Source of the DNA: Algoriphagus zhangzhouensis
GTDB lineage: Bacteria > Bacteroidota > Bacteroidia > Cytophagales > Cyclobacteriaceae
Length of the DNA: 64,000 nucleotides
Direction of reading: 5' to 3'
NCBI RefSeq assembly: GCF_900148515.1
Contig: NZ_FRXN01000002.1
Location: forward strand, 930,001-994,000
Position 1 is the stretch's first letter; the number at the start of each line of letters is the position of its first letter. Below, piece after piece: positions 26,885 to 35,125 of this stretch. The notes beneath the pieces are model-generated. The model saw only the letters and a list, made by a program, of their open reading frames with translations, was not told the DNA's origin and made no database searches. The translations under genes and the position numbers were made by a program.

Positions 26885-28600
26885 TTAGGATTCCTGAAGC
26901 TTATGAGAGAATTTCAGGATGATAAATTCCGCCGGTCTTACTGCCGCCAGTCCGATTTCTACATTCATTCTTCCTTCCAAAATATCAAGAGCTGTCATGG
27001 TCTGACCCAAGCCAACTTTGACAAAAAATGCCTGTTCTGGTTTAGCTCCGGCAAGAGCGCCATCTCTCCAGAGGTTAGAAAGGAAGTTTTCAATCATAGT
27101 TTTTACCCTCAGCCAAGTATTGGCATCATTGGGTTCGAAGACTACAAACTCAGTCGCTTTTTTGACTGATTCTTCTACAAAAATGTATAGCCTTCTTACA
27201 GGCACAAATCTCCATTCATTGTCATTGCCTGCTAAGGTTCTCGCTCCCCATACCAGATTTCCTTTTCCAGAGAAAAAGCGAATTACATTGATGGATTTAC
27301 CAGAAGTGGCATCAATATTTAGAGTTCCTTGTTCTTCATTGCTTACCGGTATGGAAGGACGGAGAATGGATCTTACATCTACGTTTGCTGGAGCTTTCCA
27401 AACACCTCTCTGGGAGTCTACCCTTGCATATACTCCCGCAACAGAAGCGGAAGGATAAAGTTCTAATAGTTTGCCTTGTAAAATGGCAAGGATGTCATAA
27501 TAGAGTGTTTTGTCTGGAGCAACCCATGAAAAAGTACCTGCCCCTGAAATTACAGCTCCTCCATCTCCATTATCGTTGTAAGTTAAAGGAATCGTTGCGC
27601 CTCCATCTGCTGGAGCTGTTGCTGTCAATGTAATGGTATCTCCATCTCTTTGTGAAGTATATAAAGGGTCCGCAGCGGTATTTATGGCCACATAGAGTGC
27701 ATCAGCAGTAGTTGCTGGGCCAGCAGCTAATGCAAATTCTACTCCTTCAGTAAAAGTATTCGCCCCAATGGTAAAAGAATCTCCAGCAACATTCGCATTA
27801 GTGGTAATTCTAATGGTCGCAAAAGCAAAATCTTGTCCTGTGTTTACTTGTGCTAAGGGGATTCCCTGAAGAGGACCAGCACCAATGCCACCTCTATCAT
27901 CTTGAATCATCAGGGAATTTTCATTAAAATTTCTATACAAAATAGATTTCATCCCCGGATAATAGGACGCACCATATTTCAAATTGGAACTTCCAACTTC
28001 GGCTCGGAAATCCTCTCCATCTTCTACTACAGTATTTCCATCATAATGGAGAGCATCAAAAATTGCAAAGCGATCCTGAAGTTTTGCACATTGAGCAAGC
28101 ATCTGATCGTGGAGGCTTTTTCTGTTGATGTCTGATAAATGAACTGCTTCAGGAACTACCAACAAAGTGGGTTCATCTTCTTCCTCCAAAACGCCCAGTC
28201 CTGCCAATAAATCTGCCACATCTATATCATCTCCAGTAGGAGTTGCTACAAAATCACCAACTGAAACAATCCAACAAGGACCTCCACCATTTGCGAAATA
28301 GAGGTAAACCTGATAAGTCATCAAGTATTGTGAAAATTCTGTAGGGTCGGTAATTGTAATGACCGGGCCATCAGTAATAGTAACAGTATACAGTTCATAA
28401 AAAGATTCTCCAAAAATCTGGAGGTATTCCAAGTATGATGTGACTCTAGTAGGAATATTAACTCCAAATGTGGCTCCGTTTCTGATTCTACTGCGAGTAT
28501 ACCCTACAAATGCCGGGATGGCAGTAGCTACCGGTACGATGGATGCTGGAAGGGTGGATATCTCCTGAATGTACACCCCAGGGGTTTTATATTCTGCCAT
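26885..28600 (-). CDS. eCIS sheath protein with an inserted beta domain (571 aa)
   Basis: This is a second sheath paralogue. N-terminus (YKTPGVYIQEISTLPASIVP), core (VYARVDSQRGVWKAPANVDV) and C-terminus (ILKFSHKLQES) match the compact sheath gene that follows it 30 bases downstream. The difference is about 103 extra residues at roughly 258-360: ATIRITTNANVAGDSFTIGA, then NTFTEGVEFALAAGPATTAD and DTITLTATAPADGGATIPLT. This resembles the small beta domain repeated in many phage tail and sheath proteins (gDsFTIgantFT...AI). It should project from the particle surface or mark a ring at one end. Afp also has several sheath paralogues (Afp2-4). Confidence 0.93.
   Translation of the reverse strand: MAEYKTPGVYIQEISTLPASIVPVATAIPAFVGYTRSRIRNGATFGVNIPTRVTSYLEYLQIFGESFYELYTVTITDGPVITITDPTEFSQYLMTYQVYLYFANGGGPCWIVSVGDFVATPTGDDIDVADLLAGLGVLEEEDEPTLLVVPEAVHLSDINRKSLHDQMLAQCAKLQDRFAIFDALHYDGNTVVEDGEDFRAEVGSSNLKYGASYYPGMKSILYRNFNENSLMIQDDRGGIGAGPLQGIPLAQVNTGQDFAFATIRITTNANVAGDSFTIGANTFTEGVEFALAAGPATTADALYVAINTAADPLYTSQRDGDTITLTATAPADGGATIPLTYNDNGDGGAVISGAGTFSWVAPDKTLYYDILAILQGKLLELYPSASVAGVYARVDSQRGVWKAPANVDVRSILRPSIPVSNEEQGTLNIDATSGKSINVIRFFSGKGNLVWGARTLAGNDNEWRFVPVRRLYIFVEESVKKATEFVVFEPNDANTWLRVKTMIENFLSNLWRDGALAGAKPEQAFFVKVGLGQTMTALDILEGRMNVEIGLAAVRPAEFIILKFSHKLQES
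27521..27829 (-). other. Inserted surface-type domain within the larger sheath gene
   Basis: This segment encodes about 103 residues absent from the neighbouring sheath paralogue. It is Thr-, Ala- and Gly-rich with alternating strand pattern and a DSFTIGANTFTEG motif. The boundaries are approximate, judged by where the two paralogues stop aligning. Confidence 0.7.
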
Positions 28601-28611
28601 GATTTATTGGA

Positions 28612-29742
28612 TTAGATGTATACATAGATTTCTGAAATTTCTTCACCTAGATCTACCTTTTGAATATTGCTGGATGAAGGATTGGGCATGTTGGAAATGA
28701 GAACTTTGTTTCCGGGTTTCCTGCTGAGTTCCAATTTTATCTTTGGTACTTCAAAAAATGGAATAGGGTCTTGTGATTTGAATAAGACCGTATCCGAATC
28801 GTTTATTTTAATGTCTGTATTGGGAGCAGCACCTATTTGATCAAAAGCATAAAGAGCATAAGGTGGAGTTACAGGGGCACTCTTGTCCGAAATAGCAAGC
28901 TGAGCAGATGATACGTCTACCTTGTTAGACTGACTGACGATATAATAAAGCCATTTGGTGGATTTTCTTTTGAAGTCTAAAGCATAGAATTCTTTGGTGC
29001 CATATAAGTGGTTTGGTGCCGATGCATAGCTGATTTTGACAACTCCCAAAGCCCGTGACCCAAATACTTTTTCAGTTAAAAAGTACTCTTTCTTCCAAAG
29101 GTCAGTCGTATCACCTTCATCCCTTAATAGGAAAGTGTAATTACCCTCCGATTTTCCGGAGAGGTTTATTTCAAAAGAAAAATGATCCTGATCATCGGGA
29201 GTTAACTCCATATCCAGAGGCGAGGGGTTTCCATTTGCATCCAATCCAGATGGTATGGAATTCCCTACTGGATCCAAAACCCTTAAAATCACTTTGCTTG
29301 GAGTTGGATTTAAAGTGACCCTTTGGCTTGTATGTTTTGCTATAATCCCATCCCAAATTGATAATGATATATTTTCAGGACTAGCGGAGTCATTGGATGC
29401 AGAAGAAGGATCATTGCTAAACGATACAATTTCTTGATTTTTTAGTTTTCTGGACCCTTCTGACAAATCTGTTATTCCAAAGAAATTAGGACCACCTTGA
29501 AGATGGATGAAAAAATAGAAATCTATTGGAGACGTCAAGGGTACCAAAGGAGTGGTGAGATCATCTTCAGCCTTATATAGAACAACCAGGCCAGTTGGCG
29601 TTTCCCTCGAAATCATTCTTCCTTTGGATAAAAGCCATTGGGTTTCTTCAGTTGGAGCTAGATGAATCCCTTTTGCAAATCCATCTTGGAAATAATCATG
29701 CAAAATGCTCAATTCAAATAATCGGGAATAAATGATATTCAT
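28612..29742 (-). CDS. Conserved-position eCIS protein of unknown function (376 aa, beta-rich)
   Basis: I do not recognise a named family. The protein lies between the cap gene (4-base overlap at its start) and the first sheath gene (11 bases). It starts MNIIYSRLFELSILHDYFQD and has no signal peptide or membrane segment. The sequence is rich in predicted strands, with a possible Ig-like sandwich in the middle (VILRVLDPVGNSIPSG and EGNYTFLLRDEGDTTDLWKK) and hydrophobic, acidic C-terminus ending EEISEIYVYI. Position suggests a distal-end part, such as the cap adaptor or a terminator partner reported in AlgoCIS, but this is inference. It is certainly part of the operon. Confidence 0.6.
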   Translation of the reverse strand: MNIIYSRLFELSILHDYFQDGFAKGIHLAPTEETQWLLSKGRMISRETPTGLVVLYKAEDDLTTPLVPLTSPIDFYFFIHLQGGPNFFGITDLSEGSRKLKNQEIVSFSNDPSSASNDSASPENISLSIWDGIIAKHTSQRVTLNPTPSKVILRVLDPVGNSIPSGLDANGNPSPLDMELTPDDQDHFSFEINLSGKSEGNYTFLLRDEGDTTDLWKKEYFLTEKVFGSRALGVVKISYASAPNHLYGTKEFYALDFKRKSTKWLYYIVSQSNKVDVSSAQLAISDKSAPVTPPYALYAFDQIGAAPNTDIKINDSDTVLFKSQDPIPFFEVPKIKLELSRKPGNKVLISNMPNPSSSNIQKVDLGEEISEIYVYI

Positions 29743-30347
29743 GACTTATGGAGTGAATTGAGAAAAATTTGTTCGATTGGATCTCCACTTTCCTGAATGG
29801 CATTTTCCTGGATCTGGATAGTTTTGATTTTGTAAAGAACACTCGGCAGATATTTAGCTCCTACCACTGACCAGAAGTTGTAAAGCTGCTCGAATGAGTA
29901 ACTGTAAAGCTCTACCACGATCTTTTTTAGGTTGGGATCAAATCCAGCCATTGCTGGACTATTTTCTGGGGTAAAGACATTTTTGCTTTGAAAAAATGCA
30001 ATGGCATAGCTCAATTGCTTGAGCCCCTCGACATAATCATCAGTATCATTCAATTGGGCCTTGTTTTGAAAATTGGCTGTGATCAATACATATAGATTCA
30101 GGAGAATTTCTGGATTCCTCTTCTCTACTTTTCCTACCGAATTGATGAATTTGCTTTGCTGCTCTTTTGCAGTTCGTTCCTCCTCAATATTTATAAGTGA
30201 AAGTCCTAATGATTGGTCAGGAATTGCAATCCCTGTTTCGTTGGTTACTCCGGATAAATAAATTCGGTCTTGTGAGGGATCACCTACTTTTAATTTGATA
30301 AACCCATTGATCTCTTGGGTCAAAAATTCTAAAACTGAATGAAGCAT
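29739..30347 (-). CDS. DUF4255 (Pvc16/Afp16-type) tail-terminator cap protein
   Basis: This 202-aa protein is the first gene of the operon. It opens MLHSVLEFLTQEINGFIKL and has GLSLINIEEERTAKEQ and a LLNLYVLITANF strand, the pattern of DUF4255. In Afp this family (Afp16) ends tube and sheath growth and caps the distal end. The C-terminal helix (YLPSVLYKIKTIQIQE) also fits. In Afp the gene is at the far 3' side; in many Bacteroidota clusters it leads the operon, as here. Confidence 0.9.
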   Translation of the reverse strand: MLHSVLEFLTQEINGFIKLKVGDPSQDRIYLSGVTNETGIAIPDQSLGLSLINIEEERTAKEQQSKFINSVGKVEKRNPEILLNLYVLITANFQNKAQLNDTDDYVEGLKQLSYAIAFFQSKNVFTPENSPAMAGFDPNLKKIVVELYSYSFEQLYNFWSVVGAKYLPSVLYKIKTIQIQENAIQESGDPIEQIFLNSLHKS

Positions 30348-30596
30348 AAATTCTAAAAGTCAAAATCAAAAAGCTTAATACTTGGACTTAAGTTAGATAG
30401 ATAAATAGTTGATTGTTAGGAAAAAAAATCAAAAAATAACTCGGAAAATCAATCTTAATGAAATATAAATAAATGATAATGAGGTAATTAAGTGGAGTCC
30501 TGATAATAATAATAACCTCTCAAAACCTTAGGGTTTAGGCCTCTCAAAATTTTGGGTTTTTTCGGGAAAATAGAATTATACCATGATTCATAAGAT
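30348..30596 (-). promoter_or_regulatory. Leader/promoter region of the eCIS operon with 24-bp tandem repeat
   Basis: This AT-rich 249-bp gap precedes the first eCIS gene and must hold the operon's promoter. No perfect TAnnTTTG box was found on the minus strand. It contains two copies of CCTCTCAAAA (30516 and 30540) spaced 24 bp apart, each followed by a GGGTTT segment. Confidence 0.5.
30516..30562. repeat. 24-bp imperfect tandem direct repeat (CCTCTCAAAAnnTTnGGGTTT)
   Basis: Copy 1 begins at 30516 and copy 2 at 30540. The first copy is itself a short hairpin (AAACC TTA GGGTTT). It may be an operator pair or a remnant of the upstream gene's terminator. Confidence 0.5.
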
Positions 30597-31964
30597 TCAT
30601 GAAAATTGCCTAGAAATAATCCAATTGTCCAGCCTGATTAGTTCAAAACCAAACGGATCCCATGAACAAGATTTTTCCCAGGCATAAATATTTTCTAAAT
30701 CAGAATCGGATTGTTTCCTGGATTTGCTACCAGAACCATATAGTTTGTTTATAGTCTGAAATGCTAATATGATTCTTTGACTTGCAACATTTTTCCACCT
30801 GGAGAGGAGTTTCCGGTAATTTTCAATTTTATATTCTAACCAATCTTGATCTCCTTGTTCGATTAAAATAATGATTTCAAAAAGTTTGGAAGCCAGATAA
30901 TATTGAGTTGATTTTTTTAATTCAGACTGACTTGCATGCAAGAGTTTCAATGAATGTGGATATTCCTTTTGTTTCAACTTGATCAATGCTAACCAATATT
31001 GCCACTTCCAGTTTTGATCAGGAAAAAAAGGTAGAAAATGGTTCTTAATAATGCTTTGGGCTTGTTCCCAATGGGCTTGGTAAAAATGAGCAAGGAAATA
31101 AAACTGGAAAAACTCCGCAGGTGCCTCCAAATCATGTTTTGTATTACTATTGTGTTCCTGACAAATCCGACAAACCTCCTTGTAGTTTTTTTGAAGAATA
31201 AGAAGCTCCATTTTCGCTAAGAGAAATTGCCAGTAAACAGTAGAGTCTTCCTCTTGATATATTTCCTGAGGTTCGACCCCATTTATGATTGAAAGTCCTT
31301 CCTCCAAATTATCGTCAATGATTGAGCTCCTGATAGAATTTACTAGTCTCCAGTGTTCATTATTTGAATTGATTTGATGAACTAGCTTTGACAAAAGCTC
31401 ATTTTTTGACTCTGATTTTCCTACCGGAGTTTCATTTTGAAATTGGTTGACCAAGTTTTGTAAATGACTTTTGATGGCAATTTCAATTTTGGGGAAATCC
31501 TTTTTGGAAAGAACCTCTGGGATATCGTTGTCCTGAGCAATTGAAAAAATAGTTAAGACTAGGTCATGGAATTGATAGTCAACAGCCGATTTTAGACATT
31601 TTTCTAAAAGTTTTGCCCCCTCATTTTTCAATCCTCTTGATAAGATTAATTGGCTTTGGAGAATCAATTCCAGACATTGGATTCGATGGTGGCATTTGTC
31701 AGGTAACCTATTTGGCTTCACCAAAACCATGATTTCCTCGATTTCATCTTTGAGCCTTTTTTTCAATTGAGGGAAAGCCTTTTTTTCTCCAATTCCATAG
31801 ATTTTTTGAGAATAAAACGAATCTGAGCTTTGTGGCTTTTCAAGGATCAGCTGAAATAGCTTTAATTTTTTTGAGTTGGGGCTATTCCTACTAGAAGCTA
31901 TCTTAAATAATTGTTCTTTTTCAGTTGGGGAAAATTGATTTAAAATCGATTGAACAGTATCCAT
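30597..31964 (-). CDS. Hypothetical helical repeat protein (455 aa) upstream of the eCIS operon
   Basis: I cannot name this family. The protein is soluble, without signal or membrane segment, and mostly helical. It starts MDTVQSILNQFSPTEKEQLF; later segments (YWLALIKLKQKEYPHSLKLL and AKMELLILQKNYKEVCRICQ) look like degenerate TPR units. A Lys-rich KSRKQSDSDLEN linker lies near the C-terminus. It is codirectional with the eCIS operon, 249 bp ahead of it, so it might be a regulator or an unrelated gene. A strong nested hairpin ends only 2 bases before its ATG. No DNA-binding motif is obvious. Confidence 0.6.
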   Translation of the reverse strand: MDTVQSILNQFSPTEKEQLFKIASSRNSPNSKKLKLFQLILEKPQSSDSFYSQKIYGIGEKKAFPQLKKRLKDEIEEIMVLVKPNRLPDKCHHRIQCLELILQSQLILSRGLKNEGAKLLEKCLKSAVDYQFHDLVLTIFSIAQDNDIPEVLSKKDFPKIEIAIKSHLQNLVNQFQNETPVGKSESKNELLSKLVHQINSNNEHWRLVNSIRSSIIDDNLEEGLSIINGVEPQEIYQEEDSTVYWQFLLAKMELLILQKNYKEVCRICQEHNSNTKHDLEAPAEFFQFYFLAHFYQAHWEQAQSIIKNHFLPFFPDQNWKWQYWLALIKLKQKEYPHSLKLLHASQSELKKSTQYYLASKLFEIIILIEQGDQDWLEYKIENYRKLLSRWKNVASQRIILAFQTINKLYGSGSKSRKQSDSDLENIYAWEKSCSWDPFGFELIRLDNWIISRQFS

Positions 31965-31966
31965 AA

Positions 31967-32002
31967 AAATTCAGGTAAAAAATTGAAACAATTCCTGAAT
32001 TT
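31967..32002 (-). terminator. Nested hairpin with T run between the DUF6427-like gene and the 455-aa gene
   Basis: The outer arms AAATTCAGG/CCTGAATTT and inner arms AATTG/CAATT form one long stem. On the minus strand it is followed by TTTTT and then the ATG of the next gene, so it can end transcription of the upstream gene or control the start of the downstream one. Confidence 0.65.
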
Positions 32003-32037
32003 ACTATTTAAGGCGCTGTTTTACAAATGATTGGGAC

Positions 32038-33426
32038 TTACTTGATTTGGTACTTCCCTGGAGATACCACTTGATATTCTCTTTCCAATTCTGGATAGTC
32101 TATAAGTAGTTTGGCAAACTCGCCTTCCTGATCCAAAATGATTTCGGGACTTTGTCCTTTGATCATCTGGAAAAGTTTAGCGCGTTGAGGTAGACTTCTC
32201 TCTTTTTCCAGGAATAGTTTGCTGAGATGAAAGTTTAGAAATGGCCCTTCAAAAATTCCATATCTATATGGACTCAAATCATCTCCGAGAACCATTATTC
32301 CTTTTCCCATGTATTCAGTAGAATTGGTTTCCTTGACGAAATAAGTTGACTCTTTTTGGATTTCCTGATTCATATACCACCAGCTCAATACAGGCACCCC
32401 AATGACTAGTAAATAAAATGCTGGACTAATAATTTTCCGATTTTTAATGTTGAGGAAAAACTGAGTAATTAAGTAACTCAAACCTGGCAAAAGAATCACC
32501 CATTGGAAAGAAGCCTGACGTTTTGAAAAGATCACTCCTATGCAAGAAATGATGACCCAAACCACCATGAGCTGCCTTTGTTTTTGTTGGTTGATAGTGG
32601 CTCCTCGGAGTACCGAACTGATGAAAAAGCCGATGACAGCCAGTAGAACTGGAAATGCAGCCAAGATCCCCCAAGAAACCAAAGATTGATAATAGTATTT
32701 CTCAGAGAAGAAGATCAAAGGCCATACTTCAAAGGCTTCATCCAGTCCATTATTCCAGTAGTAAAACACTGAAATCAAAAGAATTGGAAGGAAATATCCT
32801 GTTAATGAAAGGAGTAGCTGCCTAAATGTAAATCCACTTATAGCAATGCCTCCAAAAATCAAAAATGGTAGAAATAGAATGTAAATCGGATGAAATCCTG
32901 TCGCAATTCCGCCATAGATCCCGATCAATAAAGTAGACTCACTACTGTCTTTCTGGAGTAGTGTTTGTGAAAAAAGCTGGGACAATGCCAGCATCAAAAA
33001 GGTACCTCCCAACAATGCTGGGGAAATACTCAACATGTCGAAGTTCAGGTGAAACAAGGCGAGCATGATGATTCCTGGCAAATAAGTGTTTTCATCAAAA
33101 ACCCGATATTTAATGAGAGTTCTATTCCAATAAATTACTTGAAAAAACACCAATGCCCTACCAAATAGCTCTAATGCCAATGGGCTCCTTCCAAAAAGGA
33201 AATCCATAATAAAGAAGAACCCTCCGGAAAGTGGTCCGGTATCATCAAGAATATGTTGATATAGAAAGTATCCATCGCCCAAACGCTCTCCCAATAGCAT
33301 CCAATTGAGTTGAGTGGAGGTCAGAGGGAAATTCGAAAACACTAAATAGACGACAGTCCAAATAATCAGAAATAGAAATAATCCGATTATTCTAAATGGG
33401 TCGTTTACTTTGAAAAATTGAAACAA
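32038..33426 (-). CDS. Polytopic membrane protein, DUF6427-like
   Basis: This 462-aa protein has about ten to twelve membrane helices, starting LFLFLIIWTVVYLVF near residue 16, and a C-terminal soluble part of about 100 residues. The region MLLGERLGDGYFLYQHILDD followed by TGPLSGGFFFIMDFLFGRSP resembles the Bacteroidota family DUF6427, often found beside cell-envelope genes. The layout (many helices, DxxP-type loop between helix 1 and 2) is also reminiscent of GT-C type transferases, but no clear catalytic motif is visible. It is divergent from rbfA with an 82-bp gap. The name is held with moderate confidence. Confidence 0.6.
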   Translation of the reverse strand: MFQFFKVNDPFRIIGLFLFLIIWTVVYLVFSNFPLTSTQLNWMLLGERLGDGYFLYQHILDDTGPLSGGFFFIMDFLFGRSPLALELFGRALVFFQVIYWNRTLIKYRVFDENTYLPGIIMLALFHLNFDMLSISPALLGGTFLMLALSQLFSQTLLQKDSSESTLLIGIYGGIATGFHPIYILFLPFLIFGGIAISGFTFRQLLLSLTGYFLPILLISVFYYWNNGLDEAFEVWPLIFFSEKYYYQSLVSWGILAAFPVLLAVIGFFISSVLRGATINQQKQRQLMVVWVIISCIGVIFSKRQASFQWVILLPGLSYLITQFFLNIKNRKIISPAFYLLVIGVPVLSWWYMNQEIQKESTYFVKETNSTEYMGKGIMVLGDDLSPYRYGIFEGPFLNFHLSKLFLEKERSLPQRAKLFQMIKGQSPEIILDQEGEFAKLLIDYPELEREYQVVSPGKYQIK

Positions 33427-33483
33427 GATATAGGGTATTTTTGAAGCTAAGGCCCGAAATTAAAGCTTGCCCAAGTATTTCGC

Positions 33484-33491
33484 TAAATTTG
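33484..33491 (+). promoter_or_regulatory. Candidate -7 box (TAAATTTG) for rbfA
   Basis: An exact match to the Bacteroidota TAnnTTTG -7 element lies 17 bases before the chosen rbfA start. No well-spaced -33 element is seen. Confidence 0.4.
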
Positions 33492-33508
33492 TACCACAAA
33501 TACTTTAT

Positions 33509-33889
33509 ATGGAAAGTAAAAGACAACAAAAACACGCAAAATTAATCCAAAAGGAACTGGGAGAGATCTTCCAAAAGGAAGCCAGACATTTGATCGGAAA
33601 AGCAATGGTCACAGTGACCCGAGTAATGGTCAGTCCAGACTTAAGTGTCGCCAAGACTTATTTAAGTTTCTTGCTTGCTGATCCTGCTGCTACTTTGGAG
33701 TTGATCAATGATCATAAAAAGGAAGTAAGACTTTATCTGAGCAAAAGAATCGGGAAATCGGTAAGAATTATTCCTGAGTTGGCGTTCTTCCCTGATGAAT
33801 CAGCCTCTTATGCCCAGCATATGGATAAGGTCATTTCTGGATTAAATATTCCTGCCGCTCCAGAAGAGGAAGACGAAGAAGAAGATTAA
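33509..33889 (+). CDS. rbfA: Ribosome-binding factor A
   Basis: RbfA helps mature the 5' end of 16S rRNA and releases from the 30S subunit late in assembly. The 126-aa protein begins MESKRQQKHAKLIQKELGEI and has the KH-like core VTVTRVMVSPDLSVAKTYLS and LRKRIGKS-type helix (LYLSKRIGKSVRIIPELAFF), then DESASYAQHMDKVI. An upstream in-frame TTG at 33467 would add 14 residues but covers the probable promoter, so the ATG at 33509 is preferred. The acidic EEEDEEED tail is a common extra in Bacteroidota. It is followed after 9 bases by a LolC/E-type permease. Confidence 0.92.
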   Translation: MESKRQQKHAKLIQKELGEIFQKEARHLIGKAMVTVTRVMVSPDLSVAKTYLSFLLADPAATLELINDHKKEVRLYLSKRIGKSVRIIPELAFFPDESASYAQHMDKVISGLNIPAAPEEEDEEED

Positions 33890-33898
33890 ATTCGAAAC

Positions 33899-35125
33899 TT
33901 GAATCTAAGTTACTTCATAGCGGCTCGGTATTTCCGAAGTAAGAAAAAGCGGAATTTCATTACTGTTTTATCCACCATTTCTATGGTGGGTGTTGCAGTG
34001 GGAACTATGGCATTGGTCATAGTCATGTCTGTTTTTAACGGTTTGGAGGACCTTATCCGGGAGATTTTCTCAAGTTTTGATGCTGAGTTGAAAGTGGAGG
34101 CGACTTTGGGGAAAAGTTTTGAAGTATCAGAGGATTGGCTAGGTGGTATCCGAGATATCGAAGGAGTTGCAATCTTGACTGAAGTTATCGAGGATAATGC
34201 ACTTTTAGATTATAACGGAAACCAGCTCGTCGGAACCATCAAAGGTGTTTCAGACAATTTCTTGGATCAAAACCGCTTCTCAAAAGGCTATTTCTGGGGC
34301 GATACTACTTTGGGAACGGATAAAAGACCAGCCGCCATATTGGGTCGAGGAGTTGGATTTTTTCTTTCGGTCAATCTGAAAGATATTAATATTCCACTGA
34401 AGGTGTTTTATCCAAAAGCACCAAGAAGTGCAGGCTCTTTAGATCCTAGTCAAATGTACTCCTCAGATTTTTTGGATCCAGTGGCATTCTTTTCTGTGGA
34501 GAGACAATTTGATGATGAATACATCATCGCTCCCCTACATTTTACCAGGGATTTATTGAATTATGGAGACCGAAGGACCTCTTTGGAAGTCAAAGTTGCT
34601 GATGGATATTCCATATCTGATGTACAGGATCGATTGAAAGAGCATTTGGGAGAAGATTTTTCAGTAAAAAACACAGATGAGCAGCATGCTGGACTCTTGA
34701 GAACGGTGAAACTTGAAAAGCTCTTCGTTTTTTTAACTCTGACATTTATCCTTGCGATCGCTTCTTTCAATATTTTCTTTTCTCTAAGTATGTTGGCTAT
34801 CGAAAAGAAAAAAGATATAGCTGTTCTCAAAGCTATGGGAGCTCCCGACCGATTGATTCGAAAAATTTTCCTGAAACAAGGAGCTTTGATTGCTTTTTCA
34901 GGGGCTTTGGTAGGATTGGTTTTGGGATATTTAATTTGTTTGGCCCAACAATATTTCGGTTTGGTATCATTGGGAATTTCGTCTGCTGTGGTAGATTCTT
35001 ATCCTGTCAAGGTGGTTTGGTCAGACTTTATCTGGATCAGCATCTCAGTTATAGCTATTACCATGTTGGCATCCTGGAGACCTGCTCATATCGCTTCCAA
35101 AGTCAATACGATTACTGAACTTTAA
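33899..35125 (+). CDS. FtsX/LolC-E-type ABC transporter permease
   Basis: This 408-aa protein starts with TTG and follows rbfA after 9 bases. It has the LolC/LolE layout: an N-terminal helix (NFITVLSTISMVGVAVGTMA), a periplasmic domain of about 230 residues and three C-terminal helices (FLTLTFILAIASFNIFFSLS, then a KKKDIAVLKAMGAPDRLIRK coupling loop). Such permeases pair with LolD-like ATPases to release lipoproteins for the outer membrane or act in cell division; the ATPase is not nearby. The rbfA-permease order is usual in Bacteroidota. Its stop shares TTAA with the stop of the convergent TPR gene. Confidence 0.88.
   Translation: MNLSYFIAARYFRSKKKRNFITVLSTISMVGVAVGTMALVIVMSVFNGLEDLIREIFSSFDAELKVEATLGKSFEVSEDWLGGIRDIEGVAILTEVIEDNALLDYNGNQLVGTIKGVSDNFLDQNRFSKGYFWGDTTLGTDKRPAAILGRGVGFFLSVNLKDINIPLKVFYPKAPRSAGSLDPSQMYSSDFLDPVAFFSVERQFDDEYIIAPLHFTRDLLNYGDRRTSLEVKVADGYSISDVQDRLKEHLGEDFSVKNTDEQHAGLLRTVKLEKLFVFLTLTFILAIASFNIFFSLSMLAIEKKKDIAVLKAMGAPDRLIRKIFLKQGALIAFSGALVGLVLGYLICLAQQYFGLVSLGISSAVVDSYPVKVVWSDFIWISISVIAITMLASWRPAHIASKVNTITEL

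Larger units (their letters stand above)
2570..30347 (-). other. Complete extracellular contractile injection system (eCIS) gene cluster
   Basis: Nineteen consecutive minus-strand genes encode every part expected of a free contractile tail: cap (DUF4255), sheath (two), tube (two), LysM hub, VgrG spike, PAAR tip, gp25, two baseplate proteins, fibre-like protein, CIS tape-measure family protein and AAA+ ATPase, plus a DUF4157 protein. The order is close to Serratia Afp and Photorhabdus PVC. No T6SS membrane-complex genes (TssJLM) or ClpV are present, and there are no head, terminase, holin or integrase genes. This argues against a T6SS or a prophage and for the eCIS class, nearest in layout to the Algoriphagus AlgoCIS type as I recall it. 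Whether particles are released by lysis or stay in the cell cannot be read from the sequence. Confidence 0.95.

Noticed and set aside
2570..30347. Reading the contractile locus as a prophage or a T6SS
   Set aside because: No capsid, portal, terminase, lysis or integrase genes, and no TssJLM membrane complex or ClpV; the AAA+ ATPase is of the Afp15 type.
33467..33508. Longer rbfA starting at TTG 33467
   Set aside because: The extra 14 residues are not part of the RbfA fold and cover an exact TAnnTTTG box; ATG 33509 is better.
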